From contig DYHI01000012.1 of NCBI GenBank assembly GCA_020724225.1, positions 1-33,045 on the forward strand: a stretch of DNA of 33,045 nt, given 5' to 3'. Under the pieces are notes generated by a model that was given only the letters and a program-made list of their open reading frames with translations, had not been told where the DNA came from and did not search any database. This document shows positions 22,489 through 31,200 of this stretch, in pieces (the first letter of the stretch is position 1; every line of letters starts with the position of its first letter). Source of the stretch: Candidatus Altimarinus sp. (GTDB lineage Bacteria; Patescibacteriota; Gracilibacteria; BD1-5; UBA6164). Both the position numbers and the translations under genes were made by a program.

Positions 22489-22554
22489 AAAATAATTAGA
22501 TTTTTTTATTTTTTCAGTTAAATTATATGTAAATTATTTTTTATAAAAGTTTTT

Positions 22555-23175
22555 ATGCATGAATTGGTAAATTTTGTAGTAAATTTGGTTTGAAGTATGT
22601 GATATATATGAATTTATTTAATGATGACAATTGAATCTAGTTTCATTCCATTTCCATCAGAAGTAGCTATGATACCTGCTTGATATCTTGCAAGTACATG
22701 ACAAATGAACTTTTTAGTGGCTTTTTTAGCTTGAACTTTAGGAGCATTAACAGGAGCTATTATTAATTATATGTTATGAATGAAGCTTGGTTGACCAATT
22801 GTAAAAACTTTGATTCATAGATATTGAAAATATATATTTTTAAAAGAAGATCATTATTTACAAGCAGAGGTTTATTTTCAAAAACATGGTTCTATAACAA
22901 CTTTACTAGGTAGATTTATCCCTGCTATTAGACAACTTATTAGTATTCCTGCATGAATCTTTAAGATGAATTTTGCAAAATTTTTGTTCTATACAGGAAT
23001 TTGAGCTTGAATTTGGAATTTGATTTTGATGACAATTTGATATATAGCAGGAGAAAATAAAGAGTTGATAGAAGAATATTCAAAAGAAATATTGACATTA
23101 ATTATTATTGTAGTTATAATAATTTGAATAATTTATTATATACTTAATAAGAAAAAATGAATAATTGTGAAGTAA
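22555..23175 (+). CDS. DedA-family membrane protein
   Basis: A 206-aa integral membrane protein of the DedA/VTT family, whose members are implicated in lipid flipping and membrane homeostasis. The family motif E-S-S-F-I-P-F-P-S-E is at about residues 24-33, followed by AMIPAGYLA. A central GRFIPAIRQLISIPAGI matches the second conserved G-R-(F/Y)-x-P-x-x-R motif, with the re-entrant loop pattern. Four to five hydrophobic segments are visible, with the last near the C-terminus (ILTLIIIVVIIIGIIYYIL) and a basic tail. It is the first gene of a cluster with a Nudix hydrolase (19-base overlap) and murD. A role in undecaprenyl phosphate recycling, as for some DedA proteins, would suit the murD neighbour but is only inferred. 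Confidence 0.92.
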
Positions 23176-23597
23176 GCTCAGAAATAAAATATTCAAGTAA
23201 AGTTATTATAATAGATAGAGTAGGTAATATTTATTTAGAGTATAATAAAAGATTGTGATGAGTACTATCTTTTTTCTGATGATGAAGAGAAAAAAACGAA
23301 ACTCAAGAAATGACTGCAATTAGAGAATTGAAAGAAGAATTATGAATTTCAATATGAATGTGAAAATTGAAATTCATAGAGGTTGATTGACCAAAATACT
23401 TTAATACATGAACTTATGTAGCATTTATATATGTTGTTTTTGTATCTGATATTGAAGTTGAATCAATAATGTGAGTCAATAATGTTATGAAATTTGATTA
23501 TGAAACACTGTCATGACAAGATGCATTAGCATTTGCTATTGAAAGGGGAGATTTTTTATCGAAGATTAATAAAGCTTTAAATTTAAGAAAAAATTAA
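23157..23597 (+). CDS. Nudix hydrolase
   Basis: A 146-aa Nudix-fold protein that hydrolyses a nucleoside-diphosphate-linked substrate. The Nudix box is complete at residues 42-64: G-x5-E-x7-RE-x2-EE-x-G, seen as GGREKNE...RELKEELGI. Three consecutive TGA-encoded glycines (41-43) sit at its start. The substrate cannot be predicted: it could be a mutagenic dNTP, a sugar nucleotide or a capped RNA. Its ATG lies inside the 3' end of the DedA gene and its stop overlaps the murD start (TAATG), so translation of the three is probably coupled. There is no Shine-Dalgarno at its start. Confidence 0.9.
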
Positions 23598-24901
23598 TGA
23601 ATTTAAATGAATTAATAAATAAAAAAATAGCAATTTTGTGATTTGGAAGAGAAGGGAAGTCTACTCTTTCTTTTTTGCAAAAAATTTGATGTAAGGATAT
23701 AACTATTTTGGATAAGTATCCAGTAGATTGTAAATGTGAAAAAGTAAGATCAATCACTTGAGATAATTACCTAGATAATCTTGATCAATATGACTACATA
23801 ATTAAATCTCCTTGAATTAGTCCTTATGTAAATTGATTAATCAAATATAGAGATAAATTAATTACTCAAACTGAAATATTTTTTAGAAATTATTCTTGAA
23901 AGGTTATTTGAGTAACTTGAACTAAAGGTAAATCAACTACAGCAACTTTGATATATGAAGTTCTAAAAGATATATGATATGATGTTAAACTTGTTTGAAA
24001 TATTTGAAAACCAGTTTTAGATGAAATTGATATTTTTTCTACAAAAACTTATGATTTTGTAGTTTTTGAGATGTCTTCGTATATGTTAGATAGTTTTTCA
24101 CCAAACCTTTTTGCATGAATTTTGATTAATCTTTACAAAGAACATCTTGATTGGCATGACGGTTTTGAAAACTATAAAGATGCTAAATTAAATATTCTAA
24201 AAAATGCGAAATATAAGTTTATAAATAATGATTTAAAAGATTTAGTAACAGGTACTGGGATTTATTTTTTTTGAAAAAACTGAAATTATATATACAAAAA
24301 TTGAAGTTTTTTTATTGATTGAATAGAAGTTTTAAAAAACACTGATTCAAAATTGGTTTGAGAACATTTTTTGATAAACACTGCATCGATTTTATGACTA
24401 ATTGATTTGTTTTGAAAAATAGATTGAAAAAACTATATAAAAAATCTACAAAATGTACTAAGAAACTTTTCACCACTTCCTCATCGTTTGCAAAATATAT
24501 GAACATTTAATTGAATTACATTCATTGATGATGCAATTTCAACAACTCCTGAAAGTACAATTGAAGCAATAAAAACATATATAAATGATGTAGAAACTAT
24601 TTTTTTATGATGAACTGATAGATGATATGATTTTGAAAATTTAGTTGAAATTATTAAAAATACTTGAATTAAAAATATTGTTTTATTTCCTGACACATGA
24701 AATAAAATTAAATTATTACTTAATAATTCATTTAATATACTTGAAACAAAATCTATGAAAGATGCAGTGGAATTTGCGTATAAATATACTTCAAATTGAA
24801 AAGTTTGTTTACTTTCAACTGCCTCACCTAGTTACAGTAATTGGAAAAATTATGAAGAAAAGTGAGATGAATTTAAAAAATATATAGAAGAGTCGAAATA
24901 A
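23597..24901 (+). CDS. murD: UDP-N-acetylmuramoylalanine--D-glutamate ligase
   Basis: A 434-aa cytoplasmic Mur ligase that adds D-Glu to UDP-MurNAc-L-Ala in peptidoglycan synthesis. The N-terminal Rossmann segment is KIAILGFGREGKSTL. IIKSPGISP is a MurD hallmark. The ATP-binding P-loop is GVTGTKGKSTT, with its GTKGKST at residues 108-114. FEMSSYMLD and ILINLYKEHLDWH follow, then PHRLQ and DDAISTTPESTIEAI in the central domain, and LGGTDRGYDF and CLLSTASPSYSNW in the C-terminal domain. Its start overlaps the Nudix stop by one base. Its presence shows that this organism keeps at least this step of making its own stem peptides. It ends in a terminator shared with the convergent transporter gene. 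Confidence 0.95.
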
Positions 24902-24927
24902 AAAAGTGCAATTGCACTTTTTTATTT
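24896..24927. terminator. Bidirectional terminator between murD and the MFS-like gene
   Basis: A perfect 16+16 base palindrome, AAATAAAAAAGTGCAA and its complement. It contains the stop codons of both convergent genes. Confidence 0.9.
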
Positions 24928-26442
24928 ATTAATTTCTTTTCTTTTCTTGATTGACCAGTATAAAAACCAAATTATAAATGAACCAAATACAATGAAGAAA
25001 CCAAGATAATGTAGTATAGCTAGTATTAATCATCAAAAGAAAAGTCAAAACACATTTGCTAAGTTTTGAAGTATTTTCATAGGGGCAGCAGACGCATTTG
25101 CATCAATTTCTTTCAAGTTATTGAAGTTTGCATAAGACTTGTTGTACTGATCTAGAAAAACTGCTTGTGATAAACTCATACATGATGCATATCATATACT
25201 ATTTATAACGGCAAATACCATAATTATTAGTACACTGGAATTTGAGAAAATTCACATTAAGAAAAGAGATATTCAAGATAATAAAAGTCAAATATTTGCA
25301 ATTGTATATGCTCAATGTTTTTCTGCTAATTTTGAAAAAAATCATTGAAGTCAAAAAGCAGGAATTGCTATAATTCAAAGTAAAAGATAACTCCATCATC
25401 ATTTTCAAAAGATTTTTATATCATTTAAAAAGTCAATTAAAAAGGTTGAAGCAAAAGTGTCCCGGAATCAAAATGTAAGTACCATAATTATACTCCAATA
25501 TATTAGTAGTGATGATTGAGGTGCTTTGATAACATTATAAGTATTTATAAATGTTGTTTTAGTTTCACTTATTAGTAGTTTAAAAGTTAATCAACTTTTT
25601 TTAACCTGAGGTTTTATAAAGATATATTTTGTAGATTGAATTAGATTTTTTAATTCAATAGTATTTACAGATTTTACTATTTTATTTTTTAAATCATTTT
25701 TAATTCATTCTATGTTTTCCTTTTCAAAGAATACTTTAAATTTATATATATCTTTTAAATTTATAGTTTTCTCTCAATTATCAAAGAATTTAGAAGTAAA
25801 AAGTAGTATCAGAACTATAATTAAAATAATTGAAAAAATAATTAATTTTGGAGAAAATGTCAAAATAATTCATGATAAAATAAGTCAAAATAATCCTCAA
25901 ATTCACATTGCTATGTTATTTTTTGCTATTATATTTGCATACTGACTTGGATTTCAATTATTTAATATATATGAAATAGTTGTTATGTCTTGTAACTCTC
26001 TAGTTATTCAATAACAAATAGATGCTATAAGTAATAGTATTATATTTAATCAGTTTCATAAGAAAAAATTAAGTGCAGTTCAGACTATTCATGTATTTGA
26101 AGTCAACGAAGTTGTTAAAAAATCAGTAACTTGAAATATGAAATTTGCAAATATTATAATTGCAATTAATTGAGTAATAAAAGATATGATATATAAAGTT
26201 TTTGATTTATAATAATTTTGAATTACTCAAATAGGTATATCAAGTAAAAAAGCAAATAAATTTCAGATAGCAAGAAATATTCATACTAATGCAACAGATT
26301 GTAATTGAAGAGTAAAGAAAAATACAACAGTAAAGTGAAAAAGCATCCACATAAAATGAATTGCAATTACTGAAAAAAATAGATTTTTAGCTTTTATTGG
26401 ATCGAGTTCTCTATCAACTGAAATTATTGCTTTTTCTGACAT
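24922..26442 (-). CDS. Multi-pass membrane protein, MFS transporter-like
   Basis: A 506-aa protein with about ten to twelve hydrophobic segments in two halves, separated by a charged cytoplasmic loop (about residues 215-300), as in Major Facilitator Superfamily carriers. No substrate-diagnostic motif is visible. LAIGNLFAFLLDIPIGV resembles the first-half MFS loop with a conserved Asp-Pro, and LLLGIIAIPAFGLQGFFSKLAEKHG is a second-half helix pair. Codon 327 is a CGG, in GF-[CGG]-DTFASTF; reading it as Trp would give a more membrane-typical FWDTF. The gene is divergent from rimO and shares a spacer with a long nested palindrome. It may instead belong to a related permease family. The substrate is unknown. 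Confidence 0.75.
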
Positions 26443-26471
26443 TTATTGGGATTATAAATTATAAATTTAAA

Positions 26472-26512
26472 ATGTTAAATTAATTTAAATCATTAAATTA
26501 TATTTTTAACAT
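26472..26512. promoter_or_regulatory. Nested palindrome in the divergent MFS-rimO spacer
   Basis: An outer pair ATGTTAAA (26472-26479) and TTTAACAT (26505-26512) surrounds an inner pair TAATTTAA (26481-26488) and TTAAATTA (26493-26500). It could be a cruciform, an operator, or a leader hairpin of the minus-strand transporter gene. Confidence 0.35.
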
Positions 26513-26557
26513 ATTATATTTCTTTAATTTTATCATTTTTTCTAAAATAAATCAAAA

Positions 26558-26585
26558 TTTGAATTTATTTTTTTATTTATATAAT
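26558..26585 (+). promoter_or_regulatory. rimO promoter
   Basis: A -35-like TTTGAA (26558-26563) and a perfect -10 TATAAT (26580-26585) are separated by 16 bases, 29 bases upstream of the rimO ATG. Confidence 0.5.
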
Positions 26586-26614
26586 GGCACAAATTACTTT
26601 TTTATTTATAATTA

Positions 26615-27979
26615 ATGAAATTTTATTTTAGTGCAATAAATCTGGGGTGTACAAAAAACTTAGTTGACTTAGAATATGTTGTTTGACAGATACTTTCGTC
26701 ACAAAGCTGAAATGATATAAGATTTTTTGAAGAACCTGAGGCAAAACAAGTAGAATACATAGTAATTAATACTTGTTGATTTTTATCTAGTTCTAGAGAT
26801 GAGGCAGAAAATACAATTAGATACTATGATGATTTATGAAAAAAGATTATTTTGATGTGATGTTATATTCCAGTTAGAGATGATGACTTTTTAAATAGTT
26901 TAAAAAATCTTTACAAAATAATTCCTCAAAAAGAAAGCGAACACATAAATAGTGAGATTTTTGGATGAGATAAAAAAGTTGATTTGGTTTCAAAAGTGCA
27001 AAATTTCAAAGAATGAAGACTAAAAGACTATTTAAAAAATCTAGATAGGTTAGAATCAGATAAAAAAGCATTTATTTGGAGTGGGAAATCTACTAGAATG
27101 CCTTTTAATTCGCCTTATTGACATGAATTTGTAAAGATATCAGAATGATGTGATAATAGATGTAGTTTTTGTATTATTCCAAAAATCAGATGAGACCAAA
27201 AATCTAGACCAATTGAAGATATACTTGACGAGATAAAAAATCTAGTAAATATGTGAATAAAAGAAATAGAAATAATTTCACAAGACACAACTAGATATGG
27301 ATCTGATTTATATGGAGAAGTTAGATTTTTTGAACTTTTAGAAGAGATAGAAAAACTTGATTTAGATTTCAGATACAGGATATTTTACCTATACCCAGAT
27401 ATTTTAACTTTTTCACATTTAGAAAAGTTAAAATCTTTTAAAAAGTTTATTCCATATTTTGATCTACCATTTCAGCATATAAGTCCAAAAATACTTAAAA
27501 GAATGTGAAGATTTTACGATGATAATCATATATTTAAGTTACTTGACTTTATAAAAAGTGAATTTAATGATTTATTTCTACATACAAATTTTATAGTTTG
27601 ATTTCCTTGAGAAGATGAAGATGACTTTAATGAGTTAGTAAATTTTGCAAAGAAATATGAATTTGATAGTGTTTCTATGTTTGGTTATCATGATGAACAA
27701 TTAGCTTCAAGTAGTAAATTGGATCAAAAGGTAGATGATAGTGAAATTATAAAAAGGGTTGAAATTTTGTCAGAAATATTAAATGAAATCTATAATAAAA
27801 AAGAAAACTTTAGAATTTGAAAAGAATTTACTTGATATATTTATGATTTTGATGATGAAAAAGCTTATATAAGATGGGAATATAAAGCCCCAGAGTTAGA
27901 TGAATTAGATACAGTACCATTAAAAAATATAATTAATTGAAATATAGAAATCTGAGAAAAAGTAATATATAGATTATAA
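26615..27979 (+). CDS. rimO: Ribosomal protein S12 methylthiotransferase (RimO)
   Basis: A 454-aa radical SAM methylthiotransferase with two Fe-S clusters. The N-terminal UPF0004 domain has C12 (in LGCTKNLVDLE, the RimO-type signature), C54 (INTCGF) and C83 (MGCY). The radical SAM motif is C179-x3-C183-x2-C186 in SEGCDNRCSFC, followed by IPKIRGDQKSR. RYGSDLYGE, PYFDLPFQHISPKIL, RMGR and FIVGFPGEDEDDF are further family motifs. A C-terminal TRAM-like domain (about 395-454) ends the protein. The LVDLE signature and the QHIS region favour RimO, which modifies an Asp of ribosomal protein S12, over MiaB, which modifies tRNA. It is followed by secD after a short spacer. Confidence 0.93.
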
Positions 27980-28015
27980 AATTCTTAAAAAACTTTACTT
28001 TTTGAGTAAAAAGAT

Positions 28016-28058
28016 TATAAATTAAGGCAATTATTTTAGTTAGTAATTGTCTTTTTTT
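28016..28058 (+). promoter_or_regulatory. Terminator-like hairpin and U-tract abutting the secD start
   Basis: AAGGCAATTA (28024-28033) pairs with TAATTGTCTT (28044-28053) with one G-U pair. Seven Ts (28052-28058) run straight into the secD ATG. A possible -10 TATAAA lies at 28016-28021, with a weak TTTACT 16 bases upstream. The element could be the rimO terminator, an attenuator of secD, or a 5' leader hairpin. Confidence 0.55.
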
Positions 28059-29753
28059 ATGAGAAAAATTTATTTTAGATTGTTTGTAATATTCATATTA
28101 TCTTTATTTGCTTTTGTATATACTTTTCCATGGTTAAGTTATGCTATACAAATGCCATTTTCTTGAAAAGAATATAAGTTATGACTTGATTTACAATGAT
28201 GAATTGAACTTGATTATAAGGTTGATTTAGATGAGGTTAAAAAAGATCCTGATTTTGATAAGACAAAAGAAAAATCAATTATTGAATGATTAAAATCAAT
28301 TATAGATAAAAGAGTTGAAGCATTGAAAATAAATGATTCAATAATTACATCAGCAAATTATGGTTGAGAGCAACATATAATTGTTCAAATTCCTTTAAAA
28401 TGAAATAGTGATTTTGAAAATCAGGAAAATATTAATAAAGCTAAAGAAACAATTTGAAAAGTTGTAAAAATAGAATTTAAAGAAAAAAGAACTACAATTA
28501 CAGATGCTGATAAAAAGGAAAGAAAAGATATAGCAAGAAAAGCAATTGCAGAGCTTTTAGATACAAAAACATGATTTAGTCCTATTGCAGATAAGTATAA
28601 ATTGACTTATGAAAATGTAGATACTTGAACATTTTCATGAACTATTGAGGAGTTATCAGAGTATTTTTCACTTAATTATAATGATTTATCAATTTGAGTT
28701 CAATGAGATATAATTTCATGAACTTGAAAGACTATTTTTATGTTTGATAATTGATCTTTACAAGAAAATAAATGATCAGAGTGATATTATGTACTTGATT
28801 ATTTATGAGAAAATAAGACAAATTCATGAAGTATACATGCTTTTAATTACATATTTTTAACTAAAAGTCCAAGTGAATGGATGTCAGCAAAAGATAAAGA
28901 ATGAAGGATTTTAAATGATAAATATTTTGTTAAATCATCAGTTCAATATAATGAAGCTTTTCAGCCTATGGTAGAGCTAACCTTTAACGATGAATGAGCA
29001 AAAATTTTCTGAGAGTTAACAACTAGATTATCATGAGAGCAAATAGCAATATTTGTATGATGACATATGTTAACAGCTCCTAGAGTAAATGAACCTATAC
29101 TATCAGGTAAGGCAGTCATTACTTGAAATTATACAAATGATGAAGCTGTAAAATTATCTCAAGATATAAATACATGAGTAGTCCCAGCTCCAATTTATCT
29201 AACATCAGAAAGAACTATTGATTCTAGACTTTGATTGAATTCGTTAGATAAACTTGTTGTAGCATGAATTATTGGATTTTTGTTTATAATGTGATTTCTA
29301 ATATTTATTTATAGACTTAGTGGTTTGATGGCTTCTATAGCATTGGCAATTTATGTTATATTGTTATTGGCTATAGTTAAAGCATTTTGAGTAGTACTTA
29401 CATTGGCTTCAATAGCTTGACTTATACTTTCAGTTGGTATGGCAATAGATGCCAATATACTTATATTTGAAAGAATTAAAGATGAACTTAGAAATTGAAA
29501 AAAATTAGATGATGCTCTTAAATCATGATTTAAAACATCTTTTACAGCTATATGGGATAGTAATCTAACTTGATTACTTGTTGCAAGTATCCTTTTTATT
29601 TTTGGTATAAATTTGATTAAATGATTTTGACTTATGTTATGACTTTGAATAATAATGAGTTTATTTACTGTTCTTTATATAAGTAAATTATTTATTGTTG
29701 CTTTATCAAAAGCAAAAGTTTCTAATAATATGTTTATAGGGAATGTGAAATAA
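28059..29753 (+). CDS. secD: Protein translocase subunit SecD
   Basis: A 564-aa RND-type membrane protein that helps the Sec translocon pull preproteins outward using the ion gradient. The first membrane helix spans about residues 5-27. The SecD signature GLDLQGGIELDYKV follows, with glycines read from TGA. The large extracytoplasmic P1 domain contains the conserved VQYNEAFQPMVELTFNDEG segment. Five helices follow, with SVGMAIDANILIFERIKDEL (the D-x-N motif of SecD TM4) and GFKTSFTAIWDSNLTGL. No secF follows: the next gene encodes a peroxiredoxin. SecF must then lie elsewhere or be absent. The start is an ATG right after a U-tract, without a Shine-Dalgarno. Confidence 0.95.
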
Positions 29754-29771
29754 TTTTTAATTTTATTAAAA

Positions 29772-30218
29772 ATGATAATTAAATATATATCTTCTATATG
29801 AGAAATAAAGGAAATTGATTTATTTGATTTATTTAAAAAGTCTGAAAAGACTATATTGTATTTTTATCCTAAGGATAATACTCCATGATGCAGTTTAGAA
29901 GCAAAAGATTTTACTTGTAGAAAAGATGAGTTTAAAAAATTATGAATTCAAATAATTTGAGTTTCAAAGGATAGTATAGAAAGTCACAATAAATTTATAG
30001 ATAATCTATCACTTTGAATTGATTTGGTTTCTGATCCAGATCTTGTTTTGCATAAAAAATTTTGAGTTTATTGAGAAAAAAATAATTATTGAAAAATAGT
30101 TATGTGAGTTATAAGGAGTACATTTTTGATTGATTTGAATTGAAATATAATAAAAGAATGGAGAAATGTAAAAGTAACATGACATGTAGATAAAATATTA
30201 AAAGAATTACAAAAATAG
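29772..30218 (+). CDS. bcp: Bcp/PrxQ-type peroxiredoxin
   Basis: A 148-aa thiol peroxidase of the AhpC/TSA family, Bcp subgroup, that reduces H2O2 and organic hydroperoxides in the cytoplasm. LYFYPKDNTPGC matches the Bcp active-site loop, with peroxidatic Cys C40. A second Cys is C49, a C-x8-C spacing, whereas the usual PrxQ resolving Cys follows after four residues. The position of the usual resolving Cys is K45. VIRSTFLIDLNG is the conserved Arg segment. It lies 18 bases after secD and may be co-transcribed with it. This is the only complete gene in the window that ends in TAG. Confidence 0.9.
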
Positions 30219-30247
30219 AGTTTACTTTTCAATAAACTCTATTTTTG
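30210..30247 (+). terminator. Terminator after the peroxiredoxin gene
   Basis: A perfect 15-bp stem (CAAAAATAGAGTTTA and its complement) with an 8-base loop, containing the TAG stop codon. Confidence 0.85.
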
Positions 30248-30249
30248 TC

Positions 30250-30278
30250 AAAAGATTTTTACAAAAAATCTTTTTTTT
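30250..30278 (+). terminator. Second tandem terminator
   Basis: AAAAGATTTTT pairs with AAAAATCTTTT around a 3-base loop, with a run of eight Ts at the end. It lies three bases after the first terminator and probably insulates the downstream surface-protein genes. Confidence 0.75.
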
Positions 30279-30326
30279 GACTGTAAAAATATATAATTGA
30301 ATTAATATTATATAATAAATATATTT

Positions 30327-31199
30327 ATGACAAAAATAAAAAAGGATTTTTCATTAATACTATGAGTTTTAGTTGTATGAATTATTATGATTGTTTTGGT
30401 TTGATTGATAAATTCACGAGATAAGTCAACTGTTAATTTTCCAAAAACACCTCCAAAGGATATCAATTTTCCTGCAGCAAATATTGATGATTTAGATATT
30501 TGAGATTCATCAACATGATTATTAGATGAAACAGATTGATTAAATACGAAAGTTAAAGATGAAAATAAAATTAATCAAGAAAAAGAAAATCAAATTCAAA
30601 AAGATATAATAGATGCAATTAATCTAGCTTGAAAAATTGGAGTTCCTGATTGATGTGATTCAATAACAGATTTAGTAGAAAAGGAAAAATGTCTTAATAA
30701 TTCAAATGCATCAAAAGCTAGTTTGGAAAATAATCTAGATTATTGTAAAAAAATCACAGATATAGAATGGAAAAATAGATGTTCAGATAATTATTATAAT
30801 GAAAATGCATATAAAAATAATGATTATTCTGTTTGTAAAAAGATTTTAAATGAAGATATCAAAAATAATTGTTTATCATCAATTATTTTGTGACAAATAG
30901 ATTCTAGTGATTTTAAATGATCTAAAGAAATATGTAATCAATTAAAATGAGATAATAAAACATATTGTGAAAATAAGTTAAATTCAAAAAATGATGTGGA
31001 AATATTGTGAGATGCAGTTGATTCTTTAAATTTAAATCTATGCTGAAAAGTAATTGGGCAAGAATTAAAAGCAAAATGTATGGATGTTATAAATTTTAAA
31101 ATAGCTATTAATAATAAAGATATTTCAAAATGTGAACTAATAGTTGAAGAAAATTTAAATAGTCAATGTATATTAACTTTAACACAAATAAAAAAATAA
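30327..31199 (+). CDS. Membrane-anchored protein with six Cys-pair helical repeats
   Basis: A 290-aa exported protein. An N-terminal helix (about residues 8-27) is followed by a Pro/Asp-rich stretch and an extracytoplasmic part with 12 cysteines in six C-x10/11-C pairs. Examples are CKKITDIEWKNRC, CKKILNEDIKNNC, CGKVIGQELKAKC and CELIVEENLNSQC. Each pair would clamp a helical hairpin through a disulfide. Spacing between pairs is about 20-40 residues. I recognise this as a repeat type common in CPR exported proteins, with unknown function. Codon 31 is the only in-frame CGA in the window. The next gene starts one base after the stop, so the two exported proteins are probably co-produced. The start is an ATG after an AT-rich leader. 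Confidence 0.82.
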
Positions 31200-31200
31200 T

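Noticed and set aside
25712-25945. Plus-strand 77-codon ORF with hydrophobic runs
   Set aside because: Antisense to the MFS-like membrane protein; the hydrophobicity mirrors the A/T-rich membrane codons.
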